Part shown: piece after piece, positions 17,347-25,462 of the stretch | Numbering within the stretch: position 1 is the first letter of the stretch | Layout of the letters: each line of letters begins with the position of its first letter | Assembly (NCBI GenBank): GCA_028819255.1 | Contig: JAPPMB010000159.1 | Coordinates: 1 to 51,795 of the forward strand | Direction: 5' to 3' | Length of the DNA stretch: 51,795 nt | DNA from: Bryobacterales bacterium | Lineage (GTDB): Bacteria; Acidobacteriota; Terriglobia; Bryobacterales; UBA6623 | The notes under the pieces: model-generated | Told to the model about the DNA's origin: nothing | What the model saw: the letters and a program-made list of their open reading frames with translations, nothing else | Database searches by the model: none | Made by a program: the position numbers and the translations under genes

Positions 17347-18828
17347 ATGCCCGAATCGACCTCGACACCATTCCGCACCGCGCTGGACCGCCGTGGATTC
17401 CTCGCGAAATCGGCAGGCGGAATCGGGTCCCTTCTAGGCTGCGCCGGGACGGCCCGGGACGGTGCGCCCGAAGGGCCGACGAACATCGTGTTCATCATGG
17501 CGGACGACCTCGGGTTCGGCGAACTGGGCTGCTACGGGCAGCAGCGGATCAGGACGCCCCGGATCGATCGGATGGCGGCAGAGGGCATGAAATTCGCCAA
17601 TGCGTACTCGGGCTGCTCGGTTTGCGCGCCGGCACGCAGCGTGCTGATGACCGGCATGCACATGGGGCACACGTCCGTGCGTTCCAATCCCGGCGGCGTC
17701 CCGATCCTGGCCGGCGACACGACTGTGGCCGAGCTGCTCAAGGAACAGGGCTACGCGACGGGGTGCTTCGGCAAATGGGGGCTGGGCGATATCGGCACGG
17801 ACGGCGTCCCCTGGAAACAGGGATTCGACGAGTTCGTCGGCTACCTCCACCAGGCCCACGCCCACTACTTCTATCCGCTCTACATCTATGACAACGACAA
17901 GCGGCTCCAGCTCGAGGGCAACGAGGGGGACGGGCGGGGGACCTATTCGCACGACGTCATCGCGGACAGGGCGCTGGAGTTCATCGAAAGGAACAGGGAC
18001 AGGCCATTCTTCTGCTACGTGCCGTTTACTATCCCGCACGCGGAGTACGTTGCTCCGGACGACGAGATCTACGCAGCGTACCGGGGACAGTTCGAGGAAG
18101 TCGAGCTTGGGGAGAACCCCAACCGCCCCGGCCGCCTGATCCGTCCGGAGGAGCCCCATGCCACGCTGGCGGCGATGATCACTCGGCTCGACCGCGATGT
18201 GGGCCGCATCCTGAACCGGATCGCCAGCCTCGGCCTGGACGGGAGCACGATCGTTTTCTTCACTTCGGACAATGGGGCCGCCGCCGCCACCTGGACCGAC
18301 TACTTCAACAGCAGCGGACCGCTGCGCGGAGCGAAACGCGACTTCTACGAGGGCGGAATCCGCGTTCCCATGCTGGCGCGGTGGCCTGGCCGGATCGAAG
18401 AAGGCTCGCAGAGCGACCTTGTCTGGGGATTCCACGACTTTCTGCCAACTGCGGTGGAACTGGCTGGAGGACCGCCGCCTGAGTCGACGGACGGCATCTC
18501 CGTGGTCCCCACCCTCCTCGGCGGCGGCAATCAGACGCTCCACAAGTATCTGTACTGGGAGCTTCCCCGCCACATCGGCGCAACGGGAGACTTCAGGAAC
18601 GAAACCCCGGCACAAGCGCTTCGGATGGGAACCTGGAAGGCAGTGCGGCCCGAACCGGACGGCGAACTCGAGCTGTACGACCTGGGCGAGGATCCCGGCG
18701 AGATGCGGAATCTCGCGAACGAGCACCCGGACGTGCTGGCGGAAATGGAGAGGCGGCTCACGGAAGCGCGGACCCCGCCCAGGAACCAGACCCAGCCGGA
18801 TCACATCTGGTGGGAACGAAAAGGCTGA
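17347..18828 (+). CDS. Type I sulfatase, Tat-exported lipoprotein
   Basis: 493 aa. The N-terminus has a twin-arginine signal (DRRGFLAKS, residues 14-22) followed by a lipobox-like LLGCAG with Cys32, so export folded and anchoring as a lipoprotein is likely. The sulfatase domain starts at NIVFIMADDLGFGELGCYG, with metal-ligand Asp pair (MADD, 51-54). The sulfatase signature C-x-P-x-R is CAPAR with Cys93, which is oxidised to formylglycine by FGE. Further metal or sulfate ligands: FGKWGLGD region, ITRLDRDVGRIL, and FFTSDNGAAAA with the Asp-Asn pair. The enzyme hydrolyses sulfate esters, probably on polysaccharide or aryl substrates; the exact substrate is unknown. It is the first of three sulfatases and follows a TonB receptor, as in a sulfated-glycan utilisation locus. 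Confidence 0.93.
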   Translation: MPESTSTPFRTALDRRGFLAKSAGGIGSLLGCAGTARDGAPEGPTNIVFIMADDLGFGELGCYGQQRIRTPRIDRMAAEGMKFANAYSGCSVCAPARSVLMTGMHMGHTSVRSNPGGVPILAGDTTVAELLKEQGYATGCFGKWGLGDIGTDGVPWKQGFDEFVGYLHQAHAHYFYPLYIYDNDKRLQLEGNEGDGRGTYSHDVIADRALEFIERNRDRPFFCYVPFTIPHAEYVAPDDEIYAAYRGQFEEVELGENPNRPGRLIRPEEPHATLAAMITRLDRDVGRILNRIASLGLDGSTIVFFTSDNGAAAATWTDYFNSSGPLRGAKRDFYEGGIRVPMLARWPGRIEEGSQSDLVWGFHDFLPTAVELAGGPPPESTDGISVVPTLLGGGNQTLHKYLYWELPRHIGATGDFRNETPAQALRMGTWKAVRPEPDGELELYDLGEDPGEMRNLANEHPDVLAEMERRLTEARTPPRNQTQPDHIWWERKG

Positions 18829-18891
18829 ACATCGCGCCCGGACCGCCAAGGCGATCTGGAGCCGGTCGGTCGCAGCCGTCAACGGACGGCC

Positions 18892-20430
18892 CTACAGCGG
18901 GCGGCTGTGCCCTTGGTTCTTGTACAGTTCCAGCAGCGTCTTGAGCTGATTGACAATCTCGGGCCGCTCGGCGAAGAGATTGCGGTCCTCGTGCCGGTCC
19001 GCCTCGAGGTCGTAGAGCTGGGCGGGCGGGTCGCCCTCTTTCGGGCCGTCCCATTGGTTGGAGCCCGGCCCCTGGCCGTCGATGTACTTCCACTTCCCCA
19101 TGCGAATCGCGAACGTGCCGTCCACCGAATGATGCACCGTGGCCTCGCGCAATGGGGCGTCGTCCTCGCCCAGCAGCGCCGGCAGGAGGCTTACGCTGTC
19201 CTGACCCGCGCCCTCGGGCAGGTCGAATCCGACGATCTCGGCCGCCGTCGCCATCAGGTCGGTCAGGCAGACGGTCTGGTCGCTGGTCGAGCCTGCGGCC
19301 ACCCTGGCCGGCCAGCGAGCGATGAAGGGCATCCTGTGACCTCCTTCCCAGGCGTCCCTCTTCTTGCCGCGCTGGATCGCGTGGTTGGCGTGATGGCCGA
19401 ATTCCTCGATGTGGCTCGGATCCCACTCCGCGCCGTTGTCGCTCGTCACGATGAACAAGGTGTTCGCGGCCTGACCGGTCCGTTCCAGAGCATCCATGAC
19501 CATGCCGATCGAGGCGTCGACCTGGACGACGAAATCACCGTACTTGCCTGCCCCGCTGCGACCCACGAACTCCTCGGTCGGAACCCACGGCCAGTGCGGC
19601 GCCGGCAGCGGAAAGTACAGGAAGAACGGCTGGTCAGGGTTTTCCGCCTGTTCTTCGACATACTCCACTGCGTGACGCGTGAGGTTGGGCAGGACGTCGA
19701 AGAAATCGAATCCCTCAGCAGCCTCGCCCGGCCGCCAGAACACGGGCCCGTCGAACCGACCGGGCTCGTGCTCCGTAGCGGGCTTTTCGCAGACGTTGTT
19801 CTCCAGGTAGACGTAAGGGGCCATGTCAAGGGAGGCCGGAATGATATACGAGTAGTCGAACCCGAGCGTGACAGGACCGTTGGTGACCGGTCTTGTGAAG
19901 TCGATCTCAAGACCCTCGGGCCTGGCGAAGTCCGACGCACCCTGAAAGGCCACTGTCTTGTCGCCCTCGTCCCAGGTGTCCGGCTCCGAAACGGTCGCCC
20001 AGTCGAGGCCAAGGTGCCACTTGCCAATCACTGCCGTGTGGTAGTCGCGCTTCTTCAGCATGCTTGCGACCGTCGCGCGGTCATGCTCGATCAAGGCCCG
20101 CGAGTACCCGGAGAGCACCCCCCTCTTCAGAGGCGACCGCCATGCGTAGCGCCCCGTCAGAACACCGTAGCGCGTGGGCGTGCACACCGCCGATCCTGAA
20201 TGCGCATCCGTGAAGCGCATGCCGCCAGCGGCGAGGGCGTCCATCCTCGGAGTGGGGATCCTCGAGTCGGCATTGAAGCTGCCCGGGTCCCCGTAGCCCA
20301 TGTCGTCGGCCATGAGGAAGATGATGTTCGGCGGCCCTTGAGGCTCGGGAGCGCCGGCGCCACATGACGACAGGGCAATCGCCGCGAGGGCGGCCGAGAG
20401 CGTTGCGAGGCTGGTGCGAGCGGCAGGCAT
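18892..20430 (-). CDS. Type I sulfatase (arylsulfatase A-like) lipoprotein
   Basis: 512 aa from the ATG at 20430; a start 12 codons further upstream (20466) is possible but would put Arg/Tyr-rich residues ahead of the signal peptide. The N-terminus ends in the lipobox ALSSC (Cys23), so it is a lipoprotein. The sulfatase fold begins at NIIFLMADDMGYGDPG; the formylglycine signature is CTPTR with Cys83; other active-site stretches are IGKWHLGLDW and FIVTSDNGAEWDP. C-terminal sequence AQLYDLEADRHEDRNL is the usual end of the arylsulfatase A/PRK13759 group. It acts in the periplasm or at the surface on sulfate esters. It is convergent with the sulfatase at 17347 and divergent from the one at 20520, which it shares a 89-bp intergenic region with. 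Confidence 0.92.
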   Translation of the reverse strand: MPAARTSLATLSAALAAIALSSCGAGAPEPQGPPNIIFLMADDMGYGDPGSFNADSRIPTPRMDALAAGGMRFTDAHSGSAVCTPTRYGVLTGRYAWRSPLKRGVLSGYSRALIEHDRATVASMLKKRDYHTAVIGKWHLGLDWATVSEPDTWDEGDKTVAFQGASDFARPEGLEIDFTRPVTNGPVTLGFDYSYIIPASLDMAPYVYLENNVCEKPATEHEPGRFDGPVFWRPGEAAEGFDFFDVLPNLTRHAVEYVEEQAENPDQPFFLYFPLPAPHWPWVPTEEFVGRSGAGKYGDFVVQVDASIGMVMDALERTGQAANTLFIVTSDNGAEWDPSHIEEFGHHANHAIQRGKKRDAWEGGHRMPFIARWPARVAAGSTSDQTVCLTDLMATAAEIVGFDLPEGAGQDSVSLLPALLGEDDAPLREATVHHSVDGTFAIRMGKWKYIDGQGPGSNQWDGPKEGDPPAQLYDLEADRHEDRNLFAERPEIVNQLKTLLELYKNQGHSRPL

Positions 20431-20519
20431 GATCCTCTGCCGATTGTAGGTGAACCGGGCGGGCACCGTCCCCGCCGCGGCGACGAGCAGTCTTGCGACG
20501 CGGTAAACTCTCCCCTGCC

Positions 20520-22001
20520 ATGCCGCCCAAGGCTCTCCGATCCGCGCTGCTGTGCGGGTTCCTGCTCACTTCCCATCTCGCCGCCCAGCAGCGTCCGAAC
20601 TTCGTCCTGATCTTCGCCGACGATCTCGGCTACTCAGACCTGTCCTCGTACGGGGCGACAAGGCACAAGACACCGCACCTCGACCGCATGGCCTCCGAGG
20701 GTGTCCGTCTGACGGACTTCTACGTGCCGACGCCGTTCTGCGGCCCCTCCAGAGGGACCCTGATGACTGGCCGCTATCCGTTCCGCACCGGCCTGGCCTG
20801 GAACCCTGCGCCGGACGCGGGCGTGAACACGATCGGGCTCCCTCCCTCGGAAGTCACGATCGCCGAGGCCCTGAGGCCCCTCGGGTACGCGACGGCCGCG
20901 ATCGGGAAGTGGCACATGGGCCACGTCGAGCGGTACCTGCCCCGCAAACAGGGCTTCGACGAGTACTACGGAATCCTCTACTCGAACGACATGCGGCCCG
21001 TCCAGCTCGTCGAGAACGAGACCGTGGTCCGGTATCCCGTGCTCCAGTCCGAACTGACCCGCGACTATACGCGCAGAGCGCTCGACTTCATCGATCGGCA
21101 CGTCGACCGCCCATTCTTCCTGTATCTGCCGCACGCAATGCCCCACAAGCCGCTTGCGGCGTCGGAGGACTTCTACACGCCGGACACTCCGGACGATCTC
21201 TACAGCGATGTGGTGCGCGAGCTCGACTGGTCCGTAGGCCAGATCCTGACCAAGCTGCAGGAGAGCGGCCTCGATGAGAACACGTTCGTGTTCTTCACAT
21301 CCGACAACGGAGCCACGTTCGGAGGCAACAACAAGCCGATGCGGGCGATGAAGGCCTCCAGCTTTGACGGCGGCGTCCGCGTGCCGGCGATCGCGCGCTG
21401 GCCCGGACGGATCCCGCCGGGTCAGGTCTCGGACGCAGTCGCGGCTTCGATCGACGTCTTCCCCACGATCGTGCAGGCGGCCGGTGCGGCGCTGCCCGAT
21501 GATCGGGTGATCGATGGCCGGGACCTGCTCCCCCTGCTCGAAGGCCGTGTCGCCGAATCGCCGCACGAGGCAGTGTTCGCGATGGCAGGCGGCCGTCTGA
21601 GGATGATCCGGTCGGGGCGCTGGAAGCTGCACGTGCGGCCACCCACGCCGGGATTCCGGTGCCTCGCGGACGCGGGCGGCTGGAAGGACAACCGCGGGCC
21701 GGACGGAATCACGATCATCGCCCAGTTCGAGCAGGCGAACCCGACCCAATGCCCGGGCGTGAACACGGGTCCGGCACCGAAGGCCATGATGCTATTCGAC
21801 ATGTCGGCGGACCCCTCTGAGCAGCGGGACGTGGCGTCAGAACATCCCGAGGTCGCGGAACGGCTCAAGGCGATCTTCGACCGGATCGACGCGGAAGCGC
21901 CGGGGGAGTTTCCGGTCCCGCCCCGCTCCGACCGGATCCTGTGGCTGCAAGGGGGACAACTGCGCTACGACGAGGAAATCAGCCCGCTGCCGTTCGAGTA
22001 G
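20520..22001 (+). CDS. Secreted type I sulfatase
   Basis: 493 aa from the ATG at 20520, chosen because it directly precedes a Sec signal peptide (LRSALLCGFLLTSHLAAQQ); an upstream in-frame start at 20493 adds nine polar residues. The fold begins at NFVLIFADDLGYSDLSSYG, the formylglycine motif is CGPSR with Cys74, and AIGKWHMGH, the Asp-Asn pair of FFTSDNGATF and the MGxxDH-like later region complete the active site. Compared with the two neighbouring sulfatases it has no lipobox Cys, so it may be free in the periplasm. It belongs to the arylsulfatase A/cerebroside sulfatase-like group, and the substrate is unknown. It ends 11 bp before the convergent aroA. Confidence 0.92.
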   Translation: MPPKALRSALLCGFLLTSHLAAQQRPNFVLIFADDLGYSDLSSYGATRHKTPHLDRMASEGVRLTDFYVPTPFCGPSRGTLMTGRYPFRTGLAWNPAPDAGVNTIGLPPSEVTIAEALRPLGYATAAIGKWHMGHVERYLPRKQGFDEYYGILYSNDMRPVQLVENETVVRYPVLQSELTRDYTRRALDFIDRHVDRPFFLYLPHAMPHKPLAASEDFYTPDTPDDLYSDVVRELDWSVGQILTKLQESGLDENTFVFFTSDNGATFGGNNKPMRAMKASSFDGGVRVPAIARWPGRIPPGQVSDAVAASIDVFPTIVQAAGAALPDDRVIDGRDLLPLLEGRVAESPHEAVFAMAGGRLRMIRSGRWKLHVRPPTPGFRCLADAGGWKDNRGPDGITIIAQFEQANPTQCPGVNTGPAPKAMMLFDMSADPSEQRDVASEHPEVAERLKAIFDRIDAEAPGEFPVPPRSDRILWLQGGQLRYDEEISPLPFE

Positions 22002-22012
22002 TGTAGGCCGCG

Positions 22013-23311
22013 CTAGTCGCGCGCGACTGTCGAGAGCACATCGTAGAACTCCGGGAAGGATACGCTGGCGGCCTCGGCACCGGAGAGACCGGACTCGCCT
22101 TCGGCGGCCAGTCCAGCCACAGCGAACGCCATCGCAATCCGGTGGTCTCCACACGAGTCGAGTTCGGCTCCCTTCAGGCGGCAGCCGCCCTCGATGTCCA
22201 TTCCGGTCTCGTATTCCACGATGCTGGCCCCCATCCTGCGAAGGTTGGACGTCACCGTAGCAATCCGGTCCGTCTCCTTGACGCGCAACTCCCCGGCGTC
22301 GCGGATGCGCAGGCCCGATTCCGAGACGGCCCCAAGCACGGCGAGCATGGGGATCTCGTCAATCACGCCGGCGGTCGCTGCGCCGGAGATCTCGCCGCCG
22401 GCGAGTGGGCCTGCTCCGCGGACCGAGATGGATCCGACCGGCTCACCGCCCGGATCCGATTGCGTTTCGATCCGAACGGCGGCGCCCATCTTGCGCAGCA
22501 CGTCCAGGACCGCGGTGCGCGTCGGGTTCAGGCCGACCCCCTCGATCCGCAGGTCGGACCCCGGCAGCAGCAGAGCCGCAGCCAGGAAGAACACGGCCGA
22601 AGACAGGTCGCTGGGAATCCGCAGGTCGCACGCCTCGAGGCGCGACGGACCCCTCACTGTGATCTCCCTCTCGTCGACGTGAACCTTGGCCCCGAAGCGG
22701 CGGAGCGCGATTTCCGTGTGGTTGCGCGTCTCGAGCAGCTCGAGAACCTGCGTGGCGCCGGGGGCGCTCAAGCCCGCAAGCAGCACGCAGCTCTTGACTT
22801 GGGCGCTCGCTACGGGAAGCTCGTATCGAATCGGGTGCAAACGGCCCCCGCGAATCGTGAGAGGAGGGAATTGACCGTCGCGAGCATCGACCGAGGCACC
22901 CATGGACCGCAGAGGCGTGATGATCCGCTGCATCGGGCGATTCGAGAGGGACTCGTCGCCGCGAATGGCCGACACGAACGGCTGACCCGCCAAGATGCCG
23001 GAGAGCAAGCGAATGGTCGTTCCGGAATTGCCGGCATCGAGCGGGACCTGGGGAGCCTGCAGGCCCGCTGCGCCCATCCCCCGGATGCGGACCGTCGTCC
23101 CTCGATGCGAGCATTCCACACCAAGCCCGCGCAGGCACGCCAGGGTCGATGCGCAATCCGCCCCGGTTGAGTAGTTCGTGAAGACGCTGCTCCCCTCCGC
23201 CAGGGCCGCGAGCATCGCATAGCGGTGGGAGATGGACTTGTCTCCGGGCAACGAGATGGTGCCCGCGATGCGACGGGCCGGTCGGATCTTTCGCGCCACT
23301 GCTGGGTTCAT
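22013..23311 (-). CDS. aroA: 3-phosphoshikimate 1-carboxyvinyltransferase (EPSP synthase), class II
   Basis: 432 aa from the ATG at 23311 (MNPAVARK); an alternative start lies six codons upstream. It joins shikimate-3-phosphate and phosphoenolpyruvate to give EPSP in chorismate synthesis, in the cytoplasm. The family signatures are clear: PGDKSISHR (22-30), LDAGNSGTTIRLL (91-103), IDEIPMLAV and ELRVKETDRI. All four motifs used to define class II enzymes are present: GDK (23-25), SAQVK (169-173), RNHTE (196-200, the R-x-H-x-E motif) and NPTR (262-265). The glycine in GNSGTT that is replaced by alanine in the CP4 enzyme is retained. Class II enzymes tend to tolerate glyphosate, which is an inference here. 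The gene stands alone, divergent from the amidase, so other aro genes are elsewhere. Confidence 0.97.
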   Translation of the reverse strand: MNPAVARKIRPARRIAGTISLPGDKSISHRYAMLAALAEGSSVFTNYSTGADCASTLACLRGLGVECSHRGTTVRIRGMGAAGLQAPQVPLDAGNSGTTIRLLSGILAGQPFVSAIRGDESLSNRPMQRIITPLRSMGASVDARDGQFPPLTIRGGRLHPIRYELPVASAQVKSCVLLAGLSAPGATQVLELLETRNHTEIALRRFGAKVHVDEREITVRGPSRLEACDLRIPSDLSSAVFFLAAALLLPGSDLRIEGVGLNPTRTAVLDVLRKMGAAVRIETQSDPGGEPVGSISVRGAGPLAGGEISGAATAGVIDEIPMLAVLGAVSESGLRIRDAGELRVKETDRIATVTSNLRRMGASIVEYETGMDIEGGCRLKGAELDSCGDHRIAMAFAVAGLAAEGESGLSGAEAASVSFPEFYDVLSTVARD

Positions 23312-23723
23312 TATCCCGAAGGGCCGCATGGAGCCTGCAGGTTGACGAACTCAAGGCCCCGGAAAGATCGGCGGACGGCGACAGATTCGGGCCCGGCGAT
23401 CAGCGTTTGCCGGGGGCGGACTCCGTCCGCTGGATTCGGCAGAAGCCCTCTTGCGCAGCTGGAGCGACGGACTTCCCGTCGCACACTCGCCTCGGGCGAG
23501 GGACGCGCGGTCCGCCAGAACAGAAAGCACCCTCAGAGTTGCAAAGAAAACAATCGATCTGCTAGTGTTCCTGTAAGGGACAGGTACTAGCGCTTGAATT
23601 GCTGCTCGTCTCCATAGCGTGGAACGTGGATTCGGCGACGAAAACGAAACGGGCAACGCCTCCCACATCCGAACGCCGGTGGGCCTGGACGGGTGCGGGC
23701 CGCAATTCGACCAGTGTGGCGGG
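23312..23723. other. Divergent intergenic region of aroA and amidase with imperfect palindrome
   Basis: 412 bp without a gene I can support, so it should contain both promoters. The notable element is CTAGT-gtt-CCTGT (23562-23574) and ACAGG-t-ACTAG (23580-23590): two nested 5-bp arms with an asymmetric internal loop around AAGGG. It sits about 130 bases from the amidase start and 250 from aroA. It could be an operator or an RNA hairpin. An A-rich stretch, GCAAAGAAAACAA (23541-23553), lies beside it. Confidence 0.4.
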
Positions 23724-25457
23724 ATGAAGCGTCCATCTCAGTTTCTGTCCGCTGCGGCCTTGGCGCTGGCCGTCTTGCTCGCGCAGCAGGCGACTTCGGC
23801 GTCGAAGCGGGAATTGGCCGCCAGCCACTACAAGTCCGCCTCGCGGCTGTACGAGGACCTCGCCCAGGTTCCGCGCATGGAGCTGCGGCTCAGGCAGTAC
23901 CAGCTGGTGATTGCCGCTCTTCAGACGGTGCATCGCACCGATCCGACAAGCGGCTACTCCGACGACGCCCTCCTGAAGGTTGCCGAACTCTACGAGCGAA
24001 TGGCGGATCGGTTCGGTCGGGACTCCTTCAAGAAGAAAGCGGCTGAAGCCTATCGCTTCGCGGCGCGAGAATACCCGCAAAGCACGCATCGCGAGGAGGC
24101 CCTTGCCGCTGCCGCACGTCTGGACGGCGGCGGGGTCGAAGCGGCCCGGAGCGGGTCAGCGAGGGCTCGTGTCCCCGCGTCGGCCCCCGGGGAGCCGCCC
24201 GAGATCGGGATCCTCTCGCTCTCGGACGAGCGTCATGAGTCAGGACAGATCGTGCGGGTTCAGGGAGCACCGACCGGGCAGGCGCTGACCACGATCTCGG
24301 AGATCCGCCACCACTCCTATGACGATGGAACCCGCGTCGTGCTGGTGATGGACGGAAGGACCGCACTCAAGTACGATCTCCTCCCAACCCCCGACCGGCT
24401 CTACATCGACCTGTTCGGCGCGAGAATGTCGGCCACCCTGATCAAGGGAGTCACCCTGAGTGTCGGCGACGCGCTGATGAGCGCCGCCCGCCTCGCTCAG
24501 AACCGTCGCACCAAGGCCCGCCTCGTCCTGGACCTGAAGAGCCCGGTTTCCTTCGACGCGTTCTGGCTGGATAATCCGAACCGGCTGGTTCTCGACATCC
24601 GGCGCGAAGGGGCCTCCCGAGCACAGCGCACGGAAATGGCCCTCGGCATCGTCCCGGCAGAGGCCCCCGCTACGGGAGCCGGTCCCCCGGCGGTTCCGCG
24701 CGCGGCGGAGGCCACCGCCGCCGGCAAGCTCAGCCTGACGCGGGCGCTCGGTCTCAAGTCGGGCCGGATCGTGATTGACGCAGGCCACGGCGGCCACGAC
24801 ACCGGCTCAATCGGTCAGCGCGGGTTGCTCGAGAAGGATGTTGTTCTGGACATCTCGAAGCGTCTCGCCAGACTGCTCACCGAGAGGCTGGGAGCGATAG
24901 TGATCCAGACGCGCGAGTCGGATGTGTTTGTGGACCTGGAAGAGCGCTCCCGGATCGCCAACGAGGGCAATGCGGACCTGATGGTCTCGATCCACTGCAA
25001 CTCCTCGCGGACCTCGAGTGTGCGCGGAATCGAGACCTACTACCTCAGCCTCACCTCGGACCCGTGGGCGCTCGGAGTGGCCGCGCAGGAGAACGCCTCG
25101 TCACAGCGCTCGATCCACGAGCTGGAGGATCTGCTGGCCGAGATCACGCTCGGGGAGAAGACGGAGGAGTCGAGGGAGCTGGCAACGCGAATCCAGTCCA
25201 GCCTTCACGCCGGCGTGTCCCGCCACTCGTCGGCGATCCGGGACCGCGGCATCCGGAAGGCCCCATTCGTTGTGCTCGTCGGGGCGCGCATTCCCGCGGT
25301 GCTTGTGGAAATCGGCTTCCTCAGCAACAGGCACGACGAGCGTCTCATGGGGACCGAGTCGTTCCGGCAGGAAGTTGCGGAGCACCTGTTCGAGGGTATC
25401 GCCAGCTACTCGCGCGGTCTCGGCACCGCAAGCATGCACACGTCGCTCTCCCCCTGA
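23724..25457 (+). CDS. amiC: N-acetylmuramoyl-L-alanine amidase (AMIN + Amidase_3)
   Basis: 577 aa from the ATG at 23724, chosen because a signal peptide follows at once (KRPSQFLSAAALALAVLLAQQ). The reaction cleaves the bond between MurNAc and L-alanine in peptidoglycan, in the periplasm, for daughter-cell separation. Residues about 35-150 are an unusual helical, TPR-like region (SHYKSASRLYEDLAQ). Next comes an AMIN domain (about 190-300; TRVVLVMDGRTALKYDLLP), which targets the septum or the peptidoglycan. The Amidase_3 domain is about 350-565: zinc ligands in IVIDAGHGGHD, LLEKDV and SIHCN, and the catalytic Glu in VLVEIGFLSN. E. coli AmiC lacks the TPR-like insertion, so that part is family-atypical. 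It ends five bases before the convergent mutY. Confidence 0.94.
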   Translation: MKRPSQFLSAAALALAVLLAQQATSASKRELAASHYKSASRLYEDLAQVPRMELRLRQYQLVIAALQTVHRTDPTSGYSDDALLKVAELYERMADRFGRDSFKKKAAEAYRFAAREYPQSTHREEALAAAARLDGGGVEAARSGSARARVPASAPGEPPEIGILSLSDERHESGQIVRVQGAPTGQALTTISEIRHHSYDDGTRVVLVMDGRTALKYDLLPTPDRLYIDLFGARMSATLIKGVTLSVGDALMSAARLAQNRRTKARLVLDLKSPVSFDAFWLDNPNRLVLDIRREGASRAQRTEMALGIVPAEAPATGAGPPAVPRAAEATAAGKLSLTRALGLKSGRIVIDAGHGGHDTGSIGQRGLLEKDVVLDISKRLARLLTERLGAIVIQTRESDVFVDLEERSRIANEGNADLMVSIHCNSSRTSSVRGIETYYLSLTSDPWALGVAAQENASSQRSIHELEDLLAEITLGEKTEESRELATRIQSSLHAGVSRHSSAIRDRGIRKAPFVVLVGARIPAVLVEIGFLSNRHDERLMGTESFRQEVAEHLFEGIASYSRGLGTASMHTSLSP

Positions 25458-25462
25458 CCGGT

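Noticed and set aside
17434..18882. 482-aa minus-strand frame opposite the first sulfatase
   Set aside because: Antisense of a complete sulfatase with an intact active site; no independent motifs.
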